From: Entonaema liquescens
Taxonomy: Eukaryota > Ascomycota > Sordariomycetes > Xylariales > Xylariaceae
Reading direction: 5' to 3'
Assembly: GCA_902805475.1 (NCBI GenBank)
Contig: CADCSX010000006.1
Span: forward strand, 992,001-1,056,000
DNA length: 64,000 nucleotides
In this document: positions 57,622 through 64,000 of the stretch, one piece after another
Layout of the letters: each line of letters starts with the position of its first letter
Position numbering within the stretch: the first letter of the stretch is position 1
The notes under the pieces: model-generated
The model's database searches: none
Seen by the model: the letters and a program-made list of their open reading frames with translations, nothing else
Told to the model about the DNA's origin: nothing
Program-made: the position numbers and the translations under genes

Positions 57622-59616
57622 TCAGGCTGATAGAGGTCCAACAGACACCCGTTCCCGAACACGCACCCTACGTTCTTTTTTCTCGTCTAAAATCTCACGC
57701 TTCTCCTTTCTTCTTCGGTCGGCGTCAATCTTAGCAAAGTGACCTCGGGCGCCATGGCGTAATTTGGTTATCATGTCCGCAGCCTTGCCTTTTGTAATGT
57801 CCCTTGCTGTTAATTGATTATCCTCCCCACGTACTTTATTTAGAAACGTTAGCTGCCCTTCCGTCGGTGGTCCCTCACGCCATTTCTGGTATCTCGAGAT
57901 GAGAAGATGAGGATAACTCTCAGATGCATACTTGTCGGCCCCGTGGACGGCATCGGTGAGGGTGGATGCTACCAGTAACCGCCGGGGTGTAGCAAACGGA
58001 GACTTTGATTTAGTGCGAGGGAGAGCCCGGACCTCCCAGGCTGCAAATTTAACCTCACCCTTTTCTGGTGTACCCTCCTTTTCTAATCGGATATAGGTTC
58101 CGTTTGGGCCGGACAACACCCATTTGTTTGGCCCAACCTGAACCCACGCATGCTGACTGATTGCCCGAATGTGTCTCTCGCCAGAGGTATCTGCAATCAA
58201 GTCAAAGACCGAATCGTACTCTACGAAAGTAATTTTGCGCTTGACCTCAACTTCTGGAACTGCTTTGTCGTTCTTCAAGCTTTGCATATCGTTTACGGTT
58301 GCTTTCTCTACCAGCTCAGACGGGTCAAGACCGAATAGAGTTGGTGTCGTTACTATACCGATAGACAGGCTCGAGACCATGTCGATGATGTGGCAATCGG
58401 TCTTGTCTGGATGAAGCCGCATGCCTCTTCCTATCATCTGGACCAATAAATTGCGGGAACGGGTCGGTCGGGCGAGAACGACGCAATCAATATTGGGAAT
58501 ATCGGTTCCTTCGGTAAAGACGCCACAGTTGATGAGTACGGGGAATTCCTGGCGTCGGAAAGCTTCAAGGGTTGCGCTTCTTTCAACCTTTGGGGTTTCT
58601 CCCGTTACAAACCTGGCATCAATACCATGCTCGCGGAAGGTCTTAGTTAAGCCGTCAATATGTGCAAGGTCCACGCAGAAAACTAGAGTCGACTTTCTCC
58701 CTGAAGCCTTTTGAAGCCAACTGCGGACAGTAATCTCGTTCACTTGCTTAGTATTTACCACGCTAGATAATTCGCGGGTTTGGAAATCGCCTGTGGTACC
58801 GGTTCCGACTTGTGAGATATCGGCAGTCGACTCGACTGTAGTAAAAATGACATCCGATAACCATTTATCCCCTATCATGTCGACGTAGTCTCTATGGTAT
58901 ACTACTTGATCGATTGCAGCACCTAAACGAAGCCCATCTGCTCGAGATAGAGTCGCGGATACACCAACAAGCGCCGGTGAGTTGTCCCTCTTCTTATCAA
59001 GACCGAAGTGTTCTAGGATTTTTAAATATCCAGGCGCAACTATATGGTGTGCTTCATCGACAAGCACAAGCTTAAACCGTCTGGGATCGAACTTGCTGAT
59101 GCGATCACTAGAGTTAATACTCTGTATACTAGCGATGGTGATATCGGCAGTTCCAGAAGCGTGAATATTGCCCATTTCGATTTCTACTTTTTTGTGTGGA
59201 TAAGCAGAGGTGCAGTGTCGAGCTGCTTGTTCGACGAGCTCTCGCCTGTGAGCCAGGATGAGTGTCTGGTAAGCATCATCTGTATGGTTCTTGACCCGAT
59301 CAATCAATTGAGTGAAAATGACAGTTTTCCCAGAGCCAGTAGCCAGCGATATTCCTAATCTTTTATGACCATTTTTGAGGGAACTCAAAACGGACTGAAT
59401 GCATTCTTCTTGATAATCGCGAAGACGAATGCCTTGGAACGGGTTAGAAGTTTCAGCGACTTCAACCACATCAATCGCATCAGCAGCACGGGCTCTTAGG
59501 GATGTAGAAAAATTGTATCGATAGCATCCCGTTAGCGAAAACTGCCGAACGCGAACGGGCCTCACGGAGAATAGCCATCTCGTGGTCAGAGGTAGCATGG
59601 CATTTCTACACAACAA
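57622..59616 (-). CDS. irc3: Mitochondrial DEAD/DEAH-type ATP-dependent helicase Irc3
   Basis: A single exon of 664 residues. The N-terminus (MLCRNAMLPLTTRWLFSVRP) is basic and presequence-like; the second Met at 7 is an alternative start. Superfamily 2 motifs follow: IRLRDYQEECIQSVLSSLKN (Q-like region), ATGSGKT at 92-98, LAHRRELVEQA (Ia), DEAH at 187-190, VGVSATLSRADG (III), STLVFCVDLAHIDGLTKTF (IV), FTEGTDIPNIDCVVLARPT (V) and LLVQMIGRGMRLHP (VI). The C-terminal ~230 residues are the fungal Irc3 tail, including ISRYQKWREGPPTEGQLTFL. Yeast Irc3 is a double-stranded-DNA helicase needed for stable mitochondrial DNA. It is divergent from RRN5 with a 524-bp gap between the start codons, so the two may share a promoter region. 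Confidence 0.93.
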   Translation of the reverse strand: MLCRNAMLPLTTRWLFSVRPVRVRQFSLTGCYRYNFSTSLRARAADAIDVVEVAETSNPFQGIRLRDYQEECIQSVLSSLKNGHKRLGISLATGSGKTVIFTQLIDRVKNHTDDAYQTLILAHRRELVEQAARHCTSAYPHKKVEIEMGNIHASGTADITIASIQSINSSDRISKFDPRRFKLVLVDEAHHIVAPGYLKILEHFGLDKKRDNSPALVGVSATLSRADGLRLGAAIDQVVYHRDYVDMIGDKWLSDVIFTTVESTADISQVGTGTTGDFQTRELSSVVNTKQVNEITVRSWLQKASGRKSTLVFCVDLAHIDGLTKTFREHGIDARFVTGETPKVERSATLEAFRRQEFPVLINCGVFTEGTDIPNIDCVVLARPTRSRNLLVQMIGRGMRLHPDKTDCHIIDMVSSLSIGIVTTPTLFGLDPSELVEKATVNDMQSLKNDKAVPEVEVKRKITFVEYDSVFDLIADTSGERHIRAISQHAWVQVGPNKWVLSGPNGTYIRLEKEGTPEKGEVKFAAWEVRALPRTKSKSPFATPRRLLVASTLTDAVHGADKYASESYPHLLISRYQKWREGPPTEGQLTFLNKVRGEDNQLTARDITKGKAADMITKLRHGARGHFAKIDADRRRKEKREILDEKKERRVRVRERVSVGPLSA

Positions 59617-60140
59617 CGAGTTGCGATGGATGTTTGTTTTTGAGACTTGATTTTGAGACTTGGGATTGCCTCAATAACATTGAACGCCTCAAAACCTGAG
59701 AACCACTCAAACTTTTAGGTGGAACTCGATATGAATTTAAGCATATATCTTCGCCCAAGTACACTCCGAAGTAATATGTATATATCAGATAGCATACTAT
59801 CGAGACTTAATCTCTTAACAAAAAACTTCACATCATCCATCCAGTCTTTCCTTATACTAGTATCAAACATATCAACCCTAAAACTCAACAGTATCTCAGC
59901 CAAAACTCAACAGGAAAGAAGTAATCGAAACTATAAGCTAGGTGCCTTACATTACAAGCCTGTAATCTTCCAAAGCAATTCATATTTCGTGACAATAGGA
60001 ATAATCTTTCCAGTCCCTTCACAAAATACCGTATAACTGCATATTTACATTCGCATGCATCATCCCCTATCACGGATCGACTTACACCATCAGCCTAGAT
60101 AAAGATTCCTTGTTCGCAACTAGACCTCATCTACCCAAAT
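59617..60140. other. Shared divergent promoter region of IRC3 and the RRN5-like gene
   Basis: Both coding starts face away from this 524-bp spacer. A CAAAACT-type repeat is loosely visible near 59690 and 59880-59910. No gene was recognised. Confidence 0.6.
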
Positions 60141-62051
60141 ATGGATTCAGATGGCGACCCGGAGTATCGCCCCGCAGGTATTGAATCCGACGTTGAGCCT
60201 CCCCGGCCGCCACCGCCGCCACCGCTGCCACCTGGCGAGAATACACGCAAGCGTCGCCAAAAGATAGTAGACCCATCCTCTATAGTATCACTGCCTAAGA
60301 GGCAAAAGGGGGGTTTCAACTTCCAATACCTTAACATTCTCAACGAAGAAATCCGCGACGCTGCGGCCGGGATCGTCCGAGATGAACCCCCGGACCTAGC
60401 ACCTGCCCAGGTCGGCGTCGTGTCGTGGACTCCTTCCGAGAAGCAAGCCTTCTTGTCAGCCTTAGGACGACTGGGACGTAATGATATTGCTGGAATCGCG
60501 GCAAGGGTGAGCACTAAAAGTCCGCTTGAAGTCCAGCAGTATTTAGTGCTCCTCGACGAGGCAGAGCGTGCCCGTCGCGAGGACGATAGCAAGAGACAGC
60601 GAGCGTTACGCCCTGTCGATGTGCCTGCCGCAACAGAACTCAGCACGGAACTATGCGCGGCACTGGAGCAAGCGGCAGACAGCATCGCGCTGCGGTGCGA
60701 GAGGTACGAGGCGGCGCTGGAGCAGAAGCGATGGGAGGGGCGGTGGTTGATCACGCCGCAACTAGCGAGGGTTCTCGAGCACCAGCAGCGTGCTAATAAG
60801 AACCGCAGTAATACCAACAACAACAACAATAACAACAATAACGACACAGAAGCAGCTGCGAATACGAACGATCTCCCCGTTCGCGGAGCTGTTCGCCCTC
60901 CGCAACTGGCTGCAACTCTCGGAGCGCGTCTTCATGAACTCGTCCGTAGTCCCGGACGGCAACTGGCGCGGCATATCGGAAGACCCGCCCTCGATCCGAG
61001 CCACGGCTCTCGCGGACTTCCACTCGCTCGCGCTGAGCATAACACGACGGCTCGTAAGCGCGACGCTCTTCGTCGCGGGGTCCCGCGTGCGCGCGAAGCG
61101 AGCTGGGGACCGCCGCAACCGCACGAGCGGCCTGGTGAAAATCAAGGACGTGCAAGCTGCCATCGCCTCGGTCGGCATGGCCGAGAACAGCCGTAAGTTC
61201 TGGGCGCAGGCTGCGCGTAGACTCCGACTAGATATATACGACGACGAGCAGGATGATGGAGGTGAAGATAGATCAGGGTCGCGGACCAGGAGTACGGATC
61301 TGGGAAAGAAGGTGACGACGATGATGATGATAATGATGAAGATCTCGATGAAGAAGCCGAAAGCGACACAAGCGACCGCGAAGAATACGACCTCCCTAAC
61401 AACCCCTCAGAAACACACGACAACGAAAGCGACACCTCATCCACCTCCTCGTTCTCCCCAATACCCTACAACGACGTCGAAACAGCCCTAGGCTTTCCCC
61501 CCAGTCCCCTTCCCTACTCCCGCCATCCTGAAGATATCCTCCCTAGTTCCTCCGAGCACTCATTCTCAGACTCAAACACCGATTCCGATTCAGATATTCC
61601 CATGAAAGACCCCTCGGAAGACGACTCCGACTCCGACTCCGACCCCGACCCCCCGGCCCTAGCCCAAGACCTCCACGAAGCCCTCACCTACACAGCTACC
61701 CACTCCCACGCCACGGCGACCGCGCGCTCGCGCGACGCGCTGCGCGCCCGCATCCGCCTGGAGCACGAACTATGGGCGGATGCGGAGCGCGTGGACGTGC
61801 GAGCCGCGGCTAGGGAGGAGCAGCGGCTGTGGAAAGTGATATATGACGGGAGGGGTAGGATGAAGGAAGAAGGGAACGCAGAGGAAGAGGATGAGAAAGG
61901 GGAAGGGAAAGGGGAAGGGGGCCCGGAGTTGGAAAGACGGTCGGGATTGGTGGATATGGGTGGTGTGGATTGGAGAGAGTATGTTGAGTATTATAGCGAG
62001 TGGGAGGTTATGAGAGGAAGGAAAGTTAATGCGGAAGGTTCGAATACATAG
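60141..62051 (+). CDS. rrn5: RRN5-like RNA polymerase I upstream activating factor subunit
   Basis: The start (60141) and end (62051) are in the same frame, 636 codons apart, but the middle is in another frame. Residues 1-220 include a poly-Pro run, a basic patch NTRKRRQK and a SANT domain at about 94-140 (VSWTPSEKQAFLSALGRLGR ... STKSPLEVQQYLVLLDEA). After a poly-Asn tract near 60814-60842 the frame becomes meaningless and stops near 61196. The +1 frame there carries SPFAELFALRNWLQLSERVF, AGDRRNRTSGLVKIKDVQAA and FWAQAARRLRLDIYDD, which look like conserved protein. An acidic DDDDDD stretch then resumes in the first frame and continues to 62051. An extra C at 60879-60882 and a missing base near 61273 would restore one protein. 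Rrn5 is part of the factor that binds the rDNA upstream element. Identity rests on the SANT domain and overall layout. Confidence 0.77.
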
Positions 62052-62626
62052 GGACTGAGATGGTGGTTTGGATGCTATTATGGCATGATGGCCTTTGAAT
62101 CTGTAGTTGAACCTGAGACAAATATTTAAGATACCAGAGGACTACTTTATCTTTGAAAAAGCATTCACACGTAAACCCATAAAACACCTCAACAAGGGAT
62201 TCATTACGAAGTATCTCTTTCTCTTTTCCATTTCCCCATAGACGGGTCCCATTTATGAGCAGTAGTAGTAGTAGTAGTAGTAATAATCATAGTATAGTCA
62301 TACACGGGGGGTTCTTCACCATCACTATGCAAGTGCAAGATACTATACCCTCCTCCATCTTCTCCCGTTCCATTCTCTTAACTCTCACCCCTGGAGTGTT
62401 CTTTGTCATCCACAGGATATGGCGACTTTATTTTCAGATGGGAAATAACGACCAAAAAGCAGAAAGCGAGAAAACCCTATTCCATTGACGCCCACGGGAG
62501 CCGGCGGCTCGCAACTGTCAAATCAAAGTCCCTTTAGGATGCCTGAATTCGCCACGATTAATAACTCAACAACCTTCTCTCGCACAGCTTGGCGCGGAGA
62601 AAATCCCTCCCAACCGGAAAAATAAA
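62052..62626. other. Intergenic region between convergent 3' ends, with (AGT)n at 62261-62282
   Basis: It holds the 3' ends of the RRN5-like gene and the Swi3/Rsc8-type gene. A run of about seven AGT units sits at 62261-62282. The small frame around it (62255-62488) is low-complexity and unconvincing. Confidence 0.65.
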
Positions 62627-64000
62627 TTAGGCCTCGTAGCTCTTGATATTGCCATCGCTACCGAGTGGTTGAACGGCGTTTAACGGGGGTGCTGAGGTGA
62701 ATGTGAGACCACTGCCGTCGGGCTTGACGTCGCCGTTAAGGCTAGCTGACTTAAGGCCTGCTTGCGTTTCCCGTACCCGCTTCTTGAAGGCGAGTCGGTC
62801 AAGGAAGAGTTGTTGCCTGCCCCGCTCTAGTTCGCGTCGTTCCGCCTGTAAGATGCCTTCCATCTCATCGAAGTACTTGAGCTTCAGCTCCATCTTCTGT
62901 AGGGTGATATTTACTGCCGCAGAGAGGAGTCTTGTCATCTCTCGCTCCTCATGCGAAGCTAGACCGCCTGCACGTGCACCCATAGCAGCAAGTGGTATGC
63001 TAGCCAAGTCGGACGCAGTGGTATTGGTATTTTCTTGGTGACCATCTAGCTCCATCGAGTCACTCTCCTTCTCTTTCCCTTTTCCGTTGACCTTAGCTGT
63101 GTCGTTGCCCTCGATCTTATTCCGTAAGCCTTCTTGGAGCTGTTCAACAGATTTCTTTGCCGCGGCGGCTGTTGATTTGGGATCTGCGAGACTAGCAAGA
63201 AATCCGATAACAGACATGACTGGGTTATCGGCCTGGCTAAAAGGAAGATGTCCGCCGTGCTTTCCGAGCATGGCAAGACCCGTGGGGGCATGAATAGGGG
63301 CTTCCGTCTCGAGATATTTGTCTTCAATGTCTAACTGGAGGAATTGCAAAACACATTCCTCTCGAGTTCGCGTGCCCACGTGCGCTGCAATCTCAGCCCA
63401 GTCATCGTCGTATCTTTCCAAGGCCTCGAGAAGTCGAAGGACCTCGGCATCCGTCCACGGCGCATCACGATCGAGAACAGACGAATATGTCTTGTTCTCT
63501 ATTTGGACGAATTGAGTATTGGACTGGTTACCAGGTATTCGGCCCTCCACAAAACAACTAGAACATAGATCACACTTAGCCTTATTAGTGGAATTGGCCT
63601 CCGGCAGATGATAGTAGAGTCGAGTGCAGTCGATACCGCAGTTGTAGCAGTGCACCTTAGCGATTGGTTTGCTCAGATTGTCGTCGGGCACAGGTGATGT
63701 TGCACCGTTCGTAGCAGCCTCCCCGTTAGTCTTATTTTCGGACTTATTGACCTTTGCCCCCTTCGCATTAGCCTCGTATATATTACGGCCAATTTCTAAG
63801 TTTCGCTCGCCCGCAGCAGTGGCAGCAGCACTGGCCTTTTGGTCAGTGTCCTGGTTCTTTTTGCCTTCGAGTACGATCGGGTCGGCCGAAGGCTGCCAGG
63901 GTTGAAGCCCACGAGGGGTATCACAGATAACTTGGAAATGACCGGTGAAAGGCGGGCCGACTTGAGACGGACGTTGATCCGCATCAACCTGTAACTTGTT
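62627..64000 (-). CDS. SWI/SNF or RSC subunit of the Swi3/Rsc8 family (5' end beyond window)
   Basis: The reverse frame is open from the window edge to the stop at 62627, giving 457 visible residues and no intron. Starting from the edge it shows VGPPFTGHFQVICDTPRGLQ, the segment just after the SWIRM domain in fungal Rsc8/Ssr1/Ssr2 proteins. Then come a ZZ-like zinc motif (HCYNCGIDC ... CDLCSSCF), a SANT domain (APWTDAEVLRLLEALERYDD ... WAEIAAHVGTRTREECVLQF) and GHLPFSQADNPVMSVIGFLA. A leucine-zipper-like helix (MELKLKYFDEMEGILQAERR) lies near the C-terminus. The subunit dimerises and forms the scaffold of ATP-dependent chromatin remodellers in the nucleus. The N-terminal SWIRM domain and the start lie outside the window, so whether this is the RSC or SWI/SNF paralogue cannot be settled. 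Confidence 0.92.
   Translation of the reverse strand, partial: NKLQVDADQRPSQVGPPFTGHFQVICDTPRGLQPWQPSADPIVLEGKKNQDTDQKASAAATAAGERNLEIGRNIYEANAKGAKVNKSENKTNGEAATNGATSPVPDDNLSKPIAKVHCYNCGIDCTRLYYHLPEANSTNKAKCDLCSSCFVEGRIPGNQSNTQFVQIENKTYSSVLDRDAPWTDAEVLRLLEALERYDDDWAEIAAHVGTRTREECVLQFLQLDIEDKYLETEAPIHAPTGLAMLGKHGGHLPFSQADNPVMSVIGFLASLADPKSTAAAAKKSVEQLQEGLRNKIEGNDTAKVNGKGKEKESDSMELDGHQENTNTTASDLASIPLAAMGARAGGLASHEEREMTRLLSAAVNITLQKMELKLKYFDEMEGILQAERRELERGRQQLFLDRLAFKKRVRETQAGLKSASLNGDVKPDGSGLTFTSAPPLNAVQPLGSDGNIKSYEA

Noticed and set aside
60131..60847. Reverse-strand Ser-rich frame of 238 residues
   Set aside because: It mirrors the SANT-containing part of the RRN5-like gene and has no domain of its own.
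62255..62488. Plus-strand frame starting with a poly-Ser run
   Set aside because: It arises from the AGT repeat and lies between two convergent 3' ends.
1..64000. tRNA, 5S rRNA and CRISPR signals
   Set aside because: No B-box-like sequence with a matching cloverleaf, no 5S core and no spaced direct repeats were seen by eye; a tRNA scan could still find one.

Overview
The window is nuclear DNA of a filamentous ascomycete. The evidence is short introns (mostly 50-90 nt) with GT...AG ends and CTAAC-type branch sites, a Zn2Cys6 regulator, a LaeA-like methyltransferase, a desaturase-cytochrome b5 fusion, and protein families typical of Pezizomycotina. Protein style and the many TACCTAGGTA-like intergenic motifs suggest Sordariomycetes, perhaps Xylariales, but the order is an inference. 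I saw no rRNA, tRNA, CRISPR array, transposase or reverse transcriptase.

Layout. 1-1222 (-): RRP8, rRNA m1A methyltransferase, cut by the window edge. 4556-7692 (+): Zn2Cys6 regulator with six exons. 8211-9168 (-): PUP2, proteasome alpha-5, with a 13-nt microexon. 9887-10375 (-): small Cys-rich protein. 10943-11775 (+): kinase-like protein. 12209-15092 (+): GCP2 of the gamma-tubulin complex. 15657-16454 (-): AIM41/YqeY-like. 18833-20621 (-): LaeA-like methyltransferase, alone between two gene-poor stretches. 20.6-26.9 kb: no gene seen. 26883-29287 (-): LSB6, type II PI 4-kinase. 31202-31690 (+): possible RS-rich protein. 33221-36727 (+): SNF2/RING translocase. 38676-40167 (-): OLE1. 44147-46923 (-): divergent fungal kinase. 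51505-54903 (-): mitochondrial Lon (PIM1). 55765-57225 (-): orphan protein. 57622-59616 (-): IRC3 helicase. 60141-62051 (+): RRN5-like Pol I factor. 62627-64000 (-): Swi3/Rsc8-type remodeller subunit, cut by the window edge.

The genes are mostly unrelated housekeeping genes. Loose themes are ribosome production (RRP8, RRN5), mitochondrial upkeep (PIM1, IRC3, AIM41) and chromatin (the SNF2/RING protein and the Swi3/Rsc8 subunit). Nothing resembles a biosynthetic cluster, and the LaeA-like gene has no biosynthetic neighbours.

The most notable pattern is a set of apparent one-base frame breaks in otherwise conserved genes: the Zn2Cys6 regulator, AIM41, LSB6 and RRN5 (two compensating), with a possible one in the small kinase. 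Most lie at short C or G runs, so assembly errors are the first explanation and real mutation the alternative. Other notable items are the PUP2 microexon, an 8-nt first exon and probable GC-AG intron in the LaeA-like gene, candidate SUMO-interacting motifs in the SNF2/RING protein, a 39-nt near-perfect palindrome at 48703-48741, and a hairpin plus overlapping upstream ORF at the GCP2 start. I did not find a convincing new multi-gene system.
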